64,000 nt of DNA from Neisseriaceae bacterium (GTDB taxonomy: Bacteria > Pseudomonadota > Gammaproteobacteria > Burkholderiales > UBA11063): contig CANFGS010000005.1 in NCBI GenBank assembly GCA_947446595.1, positions 20,419 to 84,418 on the forward strand. The letters are read 5' to 3'. The position numbers and the translations under genes are program-made. Positions 41,503 to 51,692 of the stretch are shown here, one piece after another (within the stretch, counting starts at the first letter, position 1; each line of letters begins with the position of its first letter). Under the pieces are notes generated by a model. That model was not told the origin of the DNA, searched no databases, and worked only from the letters and a program-made list of their open reading frames with translations.

Positions 41503-42495
41503 ATGATCTACATAGCTTTAAATGTAATATTTAACGCATTTATTCTAGCGATAATTTTACTTATTGGTGCTGATTTTATGCATATAAAGCCACATATAGC
41601 ATGGTGCTTAGGATATGTAATTGCCGCACTTTTAGCTATTATTGGGTACACAAAGTTTGCGACTTCTACTATTGGACTATTTATACCAAGGCGTAATATG
41701 GTTGGGCGTGAGATTAACAAATTAGAGCCTTTATTTCAAGAGGTAATAAACAAAACGAATAATGAGTATAATACAAATTATAAGCTTGTAGATTTTAATA
41801 TTAAAGTATCAGATAATAAGATAGTTAATACTTTTGCTATTGGTTACAATACAATCATAATAAATCGAGGTGCATTTGAAAAACTTACTAATGAACAATT
41901 ACAAGCAGTTTTAGCTCATAATATGGGGTGTTTATATTACCGTGATAGTGTTAGAAGTACGGCTTTGCTATTTAGCTCTTTAGGTTCACGGGTTATTATG
42001 GGTATTTATGGTATATATTTAGCTTTTGCTACTATTGTGAGTAATAGTTTCAAAGGAAAAAATTCCAAAATATTGGCATTAATTAGTTGGTTGCCGTTAT
42101 TGGTATTTTTACCGGTAATTATCCTTAACTTTATTGGAGCAAAGTTATTTAATATACTAAATCTTAAGGCAAGTCGAGATGCAGAATATAGGGCTGATGC
42201 CTTTGCTATAAATCTAGGGTACAAGGCTGATTTGATTTCAGCTCTTGAAGTATTAGATGCTATCACTATTCATGATAATAGTTTTGTAGCTAAATTAATG
42301 TCATCACATCTACCAACAATGTCTCGCATTGGTGCTATTGAAGATGAAAAAATAGCTACGCCAAACTTAGTTACACCATTTGTAGCAACAAACTCATCAG
42401 ATATAGGCGGAAATAGTGAAGTCCTAAGGCTTGGCGCTATATTATGCCTTGGAGCGGTAATATGGTGTTATTTTGGTATGGTTTGCGTGGGTTAG
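41503..42495 (+). CDS. HtpX-like M48-family membrane protein with degenerate catalytic motif
   Basis: N-terminal TM pair, EQLQAVLAHNMGCLYYRDSVRS at the HExxH position, downstream AEYRADAFAINLG. Confidence 0.82.
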   Translation: MIYIALNVIFNAFILAIILLIGADFMHIKPHIAWCLGYVIAALLAIIGYTKFATSTIGLFIPRRNMVGREINKLEPLFQEVINKTNNEYNTNYKLVDFNIKVSDNKIVNTFAIGYNTIIINRGAFEKLTNEQLQAVLAHNMGCLYYRDSVRSTALLFSSLGSRVIMGIYGIYLAFATIVSNSFKGKNSKILALISWLPLLVFLPVIILNFIGAKLFNILNLKASRDAEYRADAFAINLGYKADLISALEVLDAITIHDNSFVAKLMSSHLPTMSRIGAIEDEKIATPNLVTPFVATNSSDIGGNSEVLRLGAILCLGAVIWCYFGMVCVG

Positions 42496-42589
42496 CTACT
42501 TCAGTATAGGAAATTGAAGCGAGATATGATAAAATATAGTATTATTTGAATAATTTGAATAAATATATGACAATTAAAGAAAGATTATT

Positions 42590-42847
42590 ATGAAAAAAGT
42601 AACAATATATACCAAAGAAACATGCCCATACTGCGTTATGGCAAAAAATCTACTTAAACAAAAAGGTGTTAGTGAATTTGAAGAAATTAGAATTGACCTT
42701 GATCCTGAAGTTCGTCAAAAAATGATCGATATGACAGGTAGAATGACAGTTCCACAAATTTATATAGGTGACACACATGTAGGTGGCTTTGATGATTTAT
42801 CAGCCTTAAACAAAGGTGGCAAATTAGATGAGTTATTAGTGGGGTAA
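42590..42847 (+). CDS. grxC: Glutaredoxin 3
   Basis: KETCPYCVMAKNLL, TVPQIYIGDTHVGGFDDL. Confidence 0.96.
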   Translation: MKKVTIYTKETCPYCVMAKNLLKQKGVSEFEEIRIDLDPEVRQKMIDMTGRMTVPQIYIGDTHVGGFDDLSALNKGGKLDELLVG

Positions 42848-42849
42848 TT

Positions 42850-43245
42850 ATGTCTATTGAGCATTTTGAAGTACGGGACAATGAGTTAGATACCCAAGGT
42901 GTTGTAAATAATGCAAATTATTTTATATATATGGCACATGCAAGGCATAAGTTTGCTGAATCAATAAATATTGATTTTGTAGAAATGGCTCAGAGCAATC
43001 AAAATTTATTTCTTATTAGCTCTCATATAGATTTTAAATATCCACTAAAAAGTGGAGACAAATTTTTTATTGAAACAGTTATAATCCCTGAGGGTAAAAT
43101 TAGATTTGCGTTTGAACAGGTTGTTAAAAAAATGGATGGTACTATTGTTGCTAAAGGTTTAAATATTTGTGTTTGTATTGATGAAAATAATCGAAGACGA
43201 CCGTATCTCCCTAAAAAAATAGCTGATTTATTGAATAACGCCTAG
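42850..43245 (+). CDS. Acyl-CoA thioesterase (4HBT / YbgC-like hotdog fold)
   Basis: EVRDNELDTQGVVNNANYFIYMAHARHKF. Confidence 0.88.
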   Translation: MSIEHFEVRDNELDTQGVVNNANYFIYMAHARHKFAESINIDFVEMAQSNQNLFLISSHIDFKYPLKSGDKFFIETVIIPEGKIRFAFEQVVKKMDGTIVAKGLNICVCIDENNRRRPYLPKKIADLLNNA

Positions 43246-43449
43246 ACTAGATTGGCATCAATTAATTCTATGCTATTTATGATTTGAGCAAATCCAAAAG
43301 CAAGATATCTAGGATATAACTTGTGTTTGAAGTGCTTGGTGGCTTTCAAAACATGATACAATATTGTCTGCTTACATTAAAATTTAATATAATTTGTATC
43401 TATAACCATTTTGAAGTTACTCGGATCTGGCTTGACAAGGAATCTCTTA

Positions 43450-44871
43450 ATGAACCGCTACTTAATTTCTCTGAACTTTTTATTTCTCATTACTCCAGCG
43501 CTTGCAAATGCAACTATAAATAATAATGAGGTTTTTATTGATTCGAACAGTTATTACCAAAATCCATATGGAAACATACCAACTGGTGGAAATACTCAGT
43601 ACCTAACTGAGAGTCAAATAGCTAGTCATAGTGTAGCGCAAAAGCTGTTTCAGGATGGAACATGGAATGTTTTTTCTGCGGCAACTTATAACTACTCTAC
43701 TTTTACAAATCCTAAACCTGGAGTAACAAATAATGCAACATATGGCTATGGTGCGACTTTATTTGGTCAAACTGGGCGAATAAATGGATTTTCTTTTGGT
43801 GGTATGATAACTGTAGATAATCCGTTTTTTAATTCGAGCCTTAATGGTGATCGTCAAAATCAAGGTCCATGGATGACTACTAAGCAATTAACTCAATTAA
43901 ATGAAGCTTATGTTGAGTATCAGTATAAAAATAGATTGCAAGTCGATGCTGGTTGGATTTCAATTAATAATAGTCCATGGCTAACTCCAGCGTATACCCT
44001 AAATAACATGAACCCCGCAGCAACGTATCAAGGTGCTATAGTTAATTTATACGCTGGTGGTGGTTGGCTACTAACTGGTTTAGGTTTTAATGCTGTACAG
44101 CTAGGTGGTGCAACTGGTATGGGTAACTATACTTTTTATAATAAGCAATCTAATGGTATTTTACCAAATCAAGGCGAGTATTCTTCAAGTGGAACTGTAG
44201 CAATTGGAGCTGATTATAAAGCCCTGAATAATAATTATGAGCTACGTTTATGGGGCTACAATTTTGATAATTATGGTAGCTTGGTATATGCTGATAGCAA
44301 AATGAAGATTCCATTAAATGATAATACTAGTATGCTATTTGGTTTGCAAGGTGGTAGTAATAACGGCAATATAAATAGTGCAAATAATGCTTTTGTAAAT
44401 TATCAAAACTCAGCTATTTCTAGTAATTTCGGCGGAGCTTTATTTGAGCTTCATTATGATATTGTTAATTTTGGACTTGCTTACAACAATATTTGGGGGC
44501 CTTCAACTGCTTTTGGACAAGGTGCAATGATAGCTCCGTATAATGTTAATGTTAATGATGATCCCTTATTTGCAGAGGGGTGGTTATATAATATGACAAA
44601 CACTAAAGCCTCTGGGTCGGGTCGTAAGGTATTTACCAAATTTAGTTTTTTGAATGGAAATCTGTGGGTTCAGCCGGTTTATGGAAACTATAGCAGCTCA
44701 GATCCAATTTGGGATGGGACTCAAGAGTACGATCTACAGTTTTTCTATGCAATACCTCAGGTGCGCGGGCTTAGCGTATTTAGTATTTTTGCGTACCAGA
44801 CAAACCCTGATATTAACCCAACTTCATCATCAAGGTTTTTGAATCAAGTATACTTATCATATACTTATTAG
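43450..44871 (+). CDS. OprD-family-like outer membrane porin
   Basis: Signal peptide MNRYLISLNFLFLITPALA, amphipathic beta strands, C-terminal QVYLSYTY; start trimmed from 43411. Confidence 0.75.
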   Translation: MNRYLISLNFLFLITPALANATINNNEVFIDSNSYYQNPYGNIPTGGNTQYLTESQIASHSVAQKLFQDGTWNVFSAATYNYSTFTNPKPGVTNNATYGYGATLFGQTGRINGFSFGGMITVDNPFFNSSLNGDRQNQGPWMTTKQLTQLNEAYVEYQYKNRLQVDAGWISINNSPWLTPAYTLNNMNPAATYQGAIVNLYAGGGWLLTGLGFNAVQLGGATGMGNYTFYNKQSNGILPNQGEYSSSGTVAIGADYKALNNNYELRLWGYNFDNYGSLVYADSKMKIPLNDNTSMLFGLQGGSNNGNINSANNAFVNYQNSAISSNFGGALFELHYDIVNFGLAYNNIWGPSTAFGQGAMIAPYNVNVNDDPLFAEGWLYNMTNTKASGSGRKVFTKFSFLNGNLWVQPVYGNYSSSDPIWDGTQEYDLQFFYAIPQVRGLSVFSIFAYQTNPDINPTSSSRFLNQVYLSYTY

Positions 44872-44917
44872 TTCTATAAGAAACGGTTTAATTATTAATT
44901 TTAGTAAGGATTGTTCA

Positions 44918-45289
44918 ATGAAATTACAAGCTTCATTATTATTGACTTTTTTTTGCTCATTAAATTTTGCATACGCACAAAGTAATGTTAAGTCAGATTA
45001 TATGTGCAATAAGATGATATTAAATTCAGAGCGTTCACCACAGTGGATCAATAAGAATTGCAAGGTTACCAAAGATGTTTTCGAAAAGGAAATAACTGGT
45101 AGTAATGACTCTGAATATGATCCTGAACTTGCAGCAACTGATGCAATAGATACAAATCCACCGCCTAGTATTATTTTAGAAAAAATCACCTTATCTACAG
45201 ATAACAAAGCTGTCGTTAAGTGTGTTTTTGGTGGGGATAAGAAAATCCAATCGTGTACACTACTTAAAGAAGCACCAGCAACTAAATAA
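44918..45289 (+). CDS. Small secreted hypothetical protein
   Basis: Signal peptide MKLQASLLLTFFCSLNFAYA, four cysteines in the mature part. Confidence 0.7.
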   Translation: MKLQASLLLTFFCSLNFAYAQSNVKSDYMCNKMILNSERSPQWINKNCKVTKDVFEKEITGSNDSEYDPELAATDAIDTNPPPSIILEKITLSTDNKAVVKCVFGGDKKIQSCTLLKEAPATK

Positions 45290-45365
45290 ATTCTAAAATC
45301 TTTTGAACGCTATGGTATTGTGGAGTTAAAGAAAGAGAATAAATTATTACGTCCTATTGTAAAAG

Positions 45366-46751
45366 CTACTTTCCGATGCAAAACCTGCTAAAGATTTCAC
45401 CAAGTAGGTCATCAGAGCTAAACTCTCCGGTGATTTCACTAAGACTATTATGAGCATATCTTAGTTCTTCAGCTAGAATTTCTAAATTATTCCAATGGTG
45501 AAACCCGAGGTGTATATGTTCTACACTGCGTCTTATCGCATCTAAATGACGAGTTCTAGCGATAAATACATCGCTATTATTGCTATCAAAGCCAATTGTT
45601 GCCAAAATTTCAGTACGTAGGGTATCAATTCCAGTACCAGATTTTGCAGAAATATATATATGCGTATCTCCCAAGTTTTCATTAGCAGGGGTTGTAGAGT
45701 CCAAAAGATCAACCTTGTTGTGTACAAATATTTTGGGTATGGTTGCTGGCGCAGAGCTAAGCATGCTAGTATCCGAGGCAGTTACACCAATAGTTGCATC
45801 AACTAATACCAAACATATATCAGCACTATTAGCGGCATTAAATGCCCGCTCTATTCCAATTTTTTCAACTATATCAGTAGTATCACGAATTCCTGCCGTA
45901 TCGATGATATTAAAGGCAATGCCATTAATAATGATTTTTTCTTTTACAATATCCCGAGTAGTTCCAGCAATATCGGTAACTATAGCGATATCTTCATTCG
46001 CAAGAGCATTTAATAGGCTAGACTTACCCACATTAGGACGACCAATAATTACGATATTAGCCCCATTATTAAGTAATACGCCTTGAGTTGTATTAGATAA
46101 TAATTTCTCCATTGATTCTACTAAAATAGTTAATTTATCACGTATTTTGGCATTTGCTATAAACTCAATATCTTCTTCAGGAAAATCAAGTGTAGCTTCA
46201 ACAAACATGCGTAAATCAATTAGTTGTTCATTAATAATATTTATTTGGCGCGAAAACTCTCCATGTAGAGATTTGAGAGCTCCTTTGGCAGTTGCTTCAC
46301 TCTCAGCATGAATTAAATCTATAATACTCTCAGCTTGTACTAAATCAATTTTGCCATTAAGATAAGCTCGTCGACTAAATTCACCAGGTTCAGCCATATG
46401 GCATCCTAGCTCTAAACAGCGACGAACAATCATCTGAAGTGCGATAGGGCTACCATGCCCTTGAAGTTCAACTATATCTTCACCCGTGAAAGAATTAGGA
46501 GACTTGAAATAAATAACTAAGCCAGAATCTAATACTTCACCTTTTGAAGAGTAAAATTTTGTATAAGTTGCAAGTCTTGGTGTAAAAGTTTTATGATGTG
46601 TTAGTTGGTAAGCTATCTCAAGGGCATCAATGCCTGAAATACGAATTATGCCAACTCCAGCATAGCCATTTGCAGTTGCAATAGCAACAATATTATGTGA
46701 TTTCAATCGTCTAACCATCCAATTTTTGATATAATATAGGGATTTTAGCAT
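45366..46751 (-). CDS. mnmE: tRNA modification GTPase MnmE
   Basis: IGRPNVGKSSLLNALANEDIAIVTDIAGTTRDIV; C-terminal FCIGK; true start probably internal near MVRRLKSHNIVAIATANG. Confidence 0.97.
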   Translation of the reverse strand: MLKSLYYIKNWMVRRLKSHNIVAIATANGYAGVGIIRISGIDALEIAYQLTHHKTFTPRLATYTKFYSSKGEVLDSGLVIYFKSPNSFTGEDIVELQGHGSPIALQMIVRRCLELGCHMAEPGEFSRRAYLNGKIDLVQAESIIDLIHAESEATAKGALKSLHGEFSRQINIINEQLIDLRMFVEATLDFPEEDIEFIANAKIRDKLTILVESMEKLLSNTTQGVLLNNGANIVIIGRPNVGKSSLLNALANEDIAIVTDIAGTTRDIVKEKIIINGIAFNIIDTAGIRDTTDIVEKIGIERAFNAANSADICLVLVDATIGVTASDTSMLSSAPATIPKIFVHNKVDLLDSTTPANENLGDTHIYISAKSGTGIDTLRTEILATIGFDSNNSDVFIARTRHLDAIRRSVEHIHLGFHHWNNLEILAEELRYAHNSLSEITGEFSSDDLLGEIFSRFCIGK

Positions 46752-46822
46752 AACTTTGAGTGTTTAAATAAAATCCACACAGTATTGTAGCTCTAAAATA
46801 ATTTATATTGGTAAAATAATTA

Positions 46823-49246
46823 ATGATTCATTTGCGTAAGTATTTAAGATTGCTATTAGCTTTTCTCGGCTTTAGCTCTATTTCTTATTTTGCGTATGGA
46901 GCAAATGATAATACCTTTCAACCTCTAGATTCCTTAGTTCCAAATAATACTCCAAATTATCCATCTTGTGATGTGCACGATTATTATTGGTATCAAAAAT
47001 CAGGCCCCGATGCGGTAGCTAGTACTAGAGTGTCAGAGTCAACAGCTATGATTATGAAGGCCGATAGTATAACTGGGCAAAAAGGTGGCACTAGCTTTGC
47101 TAGTGGGCGAGTAGAGGCCTATCGAGGTGGAGATACTATCAATTCAGACTGGCTATCTTTTGATGAACCAACCAAACACACAGTTGCTGGTGGTAATGTT
47201 GTTTTAACTAAAGAATATAGCGTTATTGAGGGTAAATGGGTTGATTATTATATGGATTTAAATACCGGGGTAATTAAACAAGCAACCCTAAAGGATAGTC
47301 AAGACGATATGTACGCAAATGGCGATTCTATTCGCTTAATAAATAAAAAACAGTTGCAAGTTAATAATGGCTTCCTAACTACGTGTGACCCAAATGATCC
47401 AGCGTGGCATATTACTTCGGATTCGACAACTTTCGATTATCAAGATGCTCAAGGTAATGCTCGAAACGCCAAACTTTATGTAGAATCAACTCAGATAGCA
47501 TCATTCCCTTACTTTCAGTTTCCGCTTGGAATGAGGAAATCTGGGTTTTTAGCTCCAGAATTTGGAGTTATGAATAGTCAGTTTGCTAATGGTACGACTG
47601 ATAATTCTGTATTTGTGGGCTTGCCTTATTATTGGAATATGGCACCAAATTATGATATGACAATTGAGGGTAAATTCTATACTGCTGATGGTTTTATGTT
47701 TACAGATCAGTTTCGATATCAAAATACTAATGGTAGTGGGATTTTATATACCGAACAAGTTCCAGAAGATATGACAACAGGTCAATATAGGTACTATAAT
47801 CATTTTGTTGATGATCATAGGATTTTGCAAGACCTACATGTGGGTTATAACTATAATAAAGTTTCAGATAATAACTATTTTGTTAATTTTGGGAATTTTA
47901 ACTCTACAGTTGATAATATAAACTTAAATCAATCTATTTATGCTAATTACACGCCTACTTGGGGTATATTTGGTATCAAGCTGCAAAGTTATCAAACCCT
48001 GCAACCGGTTAATCAGCCAACTGTATCGCCAATTTATGCAGTTGAGCCACAAATTACTCTAGATGTGAAGCCCCAGACTATACTATCAGAAAATGATGGC
48101 TTAATGATGGGTTTACATAGCCAATATACTGATTTTACGAGTGGGCAGTTACAAACTGGTACCAGAAGTGTAATTTACCCAAGCCTAACTTTGCCAATAC
48201 AAAATCAATGGGGTTTTGTTAAGCCTAAATTTGGTTGGAATTATACTAACTATCAACTATCCTCATATCCAGGGGTGCAAAATGCTTCCTCAACAGTTGA
48301 TCGCAATGTCCCAATTAGCTCAATAGATAGCGGTTTGGTTTTTGAGCGTCCCTTAAATTTGGGCAGTAGCTCTTATGCTCAGACACTAGAACCACGCATT
48401 TACTATCTGTATATCCCAGAAGTAAATCAAAATAATTTACCAGTATTTGATACGGCACCAGCGACTTATAATATAAGCCAATTATTTAGCGAAAATAGAT
48501 TTGTAGGGGATGATAGGATAAATATGGCCAATGATATTACGGTTGGTTTAAATTCTAAACTGATAAATGATAATACCGGTGTGGAATTCTCAAACTGGGG
48601 CTTAGGTTACCGTTATTTTCTGACAACTGAGAACAATTTTATTTATGGAAATACTACTCAAAATGCACAGTTATTTCTACCTCAGCCCAATGTGATTGCA
48701 GAATTAGGGAATAAATGGACACCAAGCTTAAATTCGAATCTGAACTTTCAGTATAGTACAGTTTACCAGACTGTCGATGCTTATAACGCAGCATTGAGAT
48801 ATAATCCAGAACCACATAAGGTGTTAAATGCACGTTTTTCTTATCAATATCAACAGCCTTTATTGTATTATGCTTATACGCCAGGGCAGTTATTTCAACC
48901 AATTACTTATGAAAACCAGTATGCACTTGATTTATCGGGTCAGTGGCCAATATTTGGCAAACGTTGGCTAGTTGATGGACGTGCTAATTATGATTTTACC
49001 GCAGGAACAATACTCAATTTATTGAGTGGGTTAGAATATAATGCTGGGTGCTGGAATATGAAAATGTTGTATGAAAATTATATTACCAATGTTACACAAA
49101 GAACAAATGCTTATTTTTTACAATTCCAATTAAAAGGTTTGGCAGATCTAGGGTCTGACCCAACGAGTGATTTACGTTTGAACATTCCGGGTTATATGCC
49201 AGTTAATAATACTCCTGGATTTACACCAATTACCAATATTCATTAG
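46823..49246 (+). CDS. lptD: LPS-assembly protein LptD
   Basis: 807 aa, OstA-like N-domain and beta-barrel (GMRKSGFLAPEFG; ALDLSGQWPIFGKRWLVDGRANYDF), followed by surA. Confidence 0.93.
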   Translation: MIHLRKYLRLLLAFLGFSSISYFAYGANDNTFQPLDSLVPNNTPNYPSCDVHDYYWYQKSGPDAVASTRVSESTAMIMKADSITGQKGGTSFASGRVEAYRGGDTINSDWLSFDEPTKHTVAGGNVVLTKEYSVIEGKWVDYYMDLNTGVIKQATLKDSQDDMYANGDSIRLINKKQLQVNNGFLTTCDPNDPAWHITSDSTTFDYQDAQGNARNAKLYVESTQIASFPYFQFPLGMRKSGFLAPEFGVMNSQFANGTTDNSVFVGLPYYWNMAPNYDMTIEGKFYTADGFMFTDQFRYQNTNGSGILYTEQVPEDMTTGQYRYYNHFVDDHRILQDLHVGYNYNKVSDNNYFVNFGNFNSTVDNINLNQSIYANYTPTWGIFGIKLQSYQTLQPVNQPTVSPIYAVEPQITLDVKPQTILSENDGLMMGLHSQYTDFTSGQLQTGTRSVIYPSLTLPIQNQWGFVKPKFGWNYTNYQLSSYPGVQNASSTVDRNVPISSIDSGLVFERPLNLGSSSYAQTLEPRIYYLYIPEVNQNNLPVFDTAPATYNISQLFSENRFVGDDRINMANDITVGLNSKLINDNTGVEFSNWGLGYRYFLTTENNFIYGNTTQNAQLFLPQPNVIAELGNKWTPSLNSNLNFQYSTVYQTVDAYNAALRYNPEPHKVLNARFSYQYQQPLLYYAYTPGQLFQPITYENQYALDLSGQWPIFGKRWLVDGRANYDFTAGTILNLLSGLEYNAGCWNMKMLYENYITNVTQRTNAYFLQFQLKGLADLGSDPTSDLRLNIPGYMPVNNTPGFTPITNIH

Positions 49247-49259
49247 GATCTATATTTAA

Positions 49260-50714
49260 ATGTACTGCTATATCTATAATTTAATCTTCATCGTTGTTAT
49301 GATGATAGGGCAATTTGCTTTTGCTGATGCAATGCAAAGAGGGTCTACTGCTACGACAACGCCAGTTAGCGCAGGTGCTAAAACTCCAGAATCGCCAGTG
49401 TTAAACGTGCCATTACCAAGTGCTAATACCGCGTATTATGCTAGTTATGAAAGCATAAATCACACCGCAAATTCTCCAATAACAACAGTGGATAAGATTG
49501 TAGCTTTTGTGAATAAGGGGGTTGTAACTACCGTTGAAGTTAATGATCAGATTGCTCAAACTATACAAACTTATAAACAAAAAGGCTTAACTCCTCCAAG
49601 TTCCAGTGATATTCGTAAGAGTGTAATTGATGAATTAATTATGCAAAAAATTGAGTTGGATTTCGCAGCCAGAACCGGAATAAAAACTACTGATATTGAA
49701 GTTTCTGGTGCTATAAATAATATTGCTGGTCAAAACAATATGGATTTAGAACAGTTTAAACAATATATTATGAAGCAAGGCTTCACATTTGACAAATTTA
49801 AAAAACAAATTAATAATCAAATTACGATTGATAAACTAAAACAAAGAGAAGTCGATGGGCGTGTTAGCGTCAATGATCATGAAGTAGATCTGGTTTTAAA
49901 TAGCGAAGCTTATAAAAATAGAGTAGATTATAATTTATCTGATATTATAGTAGTAGTTCCTGATAAGGCAACACCAGATATTATTGAACAGAAGCAAAAT
50001 TTGGCAATAGCCGCTTATAATGAGCTAAAAAGTGGTAATTTATTTTATAAAGTATCAGCTAAATATTCCAATTCTCCAAATGCTCTAACTGGTGGTGAGC
50101 TAGGCTGGAAGAGTAACGCGGTATTGCCTCCTGACATCCTAAAAAGTCTTGATGGTGTACCTATCGGTGGAATTACAAGTATTATTCATTTATCAGTAGG
50201 TTTTTTTATTTTTAAAGTTAATGATATAAAAAAACATGGAGCTCCTCAGATGGTACATCAATATCATGTTCGGCATATCTTAATTAAAGTTAATGATGCA
50301 ACCAGCAATAACGAAGCTTACCAGAAGATTGTTGGAATTCGTAATAAAATTTTACAAAATGCTAAAAACCCACAAGTAGAAAGTGATAGTTTTGCAAGTT
50401 GTGCCAAAAAATACTCCGAAGATACAAGTAGTATTAAAGGTGGTGATCTTGGTTGGGTAAGTCGTGGAGATACAGTACCAGCATTTGAAAGTGCTGTAAT
50501 TAATACGCCTATTGGTGTTATAAGTCAACCAATACATTCACCTTTTGGTTGGCATCTTCTTGAAGTGCTTGAGGTTCGTGACGTAAATTTATCTAATGAC
50601 AGAGAAAAAGCTGAAATACGTCAGGAAATTCATGATAGTAAAGCAAATACTTTATATATTGAGTGGCAAAGAAATATTCGTGATGCTGCTTATGTTAAAA
50701 TGAATGATGAGTAA
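49260..50714 (+). CDS. surA: Peptidyl-prolyl isomerase SurA
   Basis: SurA N-domain and two parvulin domains (LTGGELGWKS; IKGGDLGWVSRGDTVPAFE). Confidence 0.96.
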   Translation: MYCYIYNLIFIVVMMIGQFAFADAMQRGSTATTTPVSAGAKTPESPVLNVPLPSANTAYYASYESINHTANSPITTVDKIVAFVNKGVVTTVEVNDQIAQTIQTYKQKGLTPPSSSDIRKSVIDELIMQKIELDFAARTGIKTTDIEVSGAINNIAGQNNMDLEQFKQYIMKQGFTFDKFKKQINNQITIDKLKQREVDGRVSVNDHEVDLVLNSEAYKNRVDYNLSDIIVVVPDKATPDIIEQKQNLAIAAYNELKSGNLFYKVSAKYSNSPNALTGGELGWKSNAVLPPDILKSLDGVPIGGITSIIHLSVGFFIFKVNDIKKHGAPQMVHQYHVRHILIKVNDATSNNEAYQKIVGIRNKILQNAKNPQVESDSFASCAKKYSEDTSSIKGGDLGWVSRGDTVPAFESAVINTPIGVISQPIHSPFGWHLLEVLEVRDVNLSNDREKAEIRQEIHDSKANTLYIEWQRNIRDAAYVKMNDE

Positions 50715-51690
50715 TAAAATGTATCCTATTTTAGTTACAATGGGAGATCCTGCAGGAATTGGGCCTGATATTTGTCTTGATATTATTAAGTATCAATTTA
50801 GTCAAGAAATAGTTGTTATCGGGGATGCTAATGTCCTAAAATCGCGTACTGAGATTTTAAATAAAGATGTACAGATTGAAGTTATTGTAGTTGATGATTT
50901 ATTAAATTTAAAACCTTCAACAAAGTTAAGGGTGTTACATATAGATTGTCCAAACCCTGTGGTAGCAGGGGTTTTGAACCCGGAGAACTCAGCTTATGTA
51001 TTAAAGACTCTAGATTTGGCGATTGATTTATGTAAGAGAAATTTGGCAAACTCTATAGTTACTGCACCAGTTAATAAAGAAGTAATCAATCAATCAGGGA
51101 TAAAGTTTTTGGGGCATACTGAGTATTTGGCACAGAAATTTGGGATTGATAAAGTTGTGATGATGCTGGCAAATAAGGATATGAAAGTAGCACTACTAAC
51201 TACACATCTACCTTTAAAAAATGTAGCATTACAAGTGACTCACGATAATTTAAATCAAACGCTTAAGATAATTATTGATTATTTTAAAGAGAAATATAAA
51301 ATATCAAATCCAAAGATTGCTGTTTGTGGATTAAATCCTCATGCTGGAGATGGTGGTTATCTTGGGCTAGAAGAAATAGAAATTATTAATCCAGTAATTA
51401 ATGAATGGATAACCAAAGGTCATAATATAAGTGGCAGCCACTCTGCAGATAGCATTTTTTTAGATGCAGGAAAATATGATGTTATTTTGGCGATGTATCA
51501 TGATCAGGGGCTACCGGTGCTAAAATATTCAGGGTTTGAATCTGGAATAAACGTTACCCTTGGCTTACCGATAATTCGTACATCAGTAGATCACGGGACT
51601 GCGGTAAATCTTTCTGGAACTGGCTTAGCTAATAGTGAGAGTTTGATTCACGCAATAGAATTTGCAATAAATATTAATGGAGTTTGTTAA
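50704..51690 (+). CDS. pdxA: 4-hydroxythreonine-4-phosphate dehydrogenase
   Basis: VTMGDPAGIGPDI, GLNPHAGDGGYLG, MYHDQGLPVLKY. Confidence 0.98.
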   Translation: MMSNKMYPILVTMGDPAGIGPDICLDIIKYQFSQEIVVIGDANVLKSRTEILNKDVQIEVIVVDDLLNLKPSTKLRVLHIDCPNPVVAGVLNPENSAYVLKTLDLAIDLCKRNLANSIVTAPVNKEVINQSGIKFLGHTEYLAQKFGIDKVVMMLANKDMKVALLTTHLPLKNVALQVTHDNLNQTLKIIIDYFKEKYKISNPKIAVCGLNPHAGDGGYLGLEEIEIINPVINEWITKGHNISGSHSADSIFLDAGKYDVILAMYHDQGLPVLKYSGFESGINVTLGLPIIRTSVDHGTAVNLSGTGLANSESLIHAIEFAININGVC

Positions 51691-51692
51691 TT

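Noticed and set aside
45580-46086. Plus-strand 168-aa ORF inside mnmE
   Set aside because: Antisense to a clearly conserved MnmE GTPase domain.
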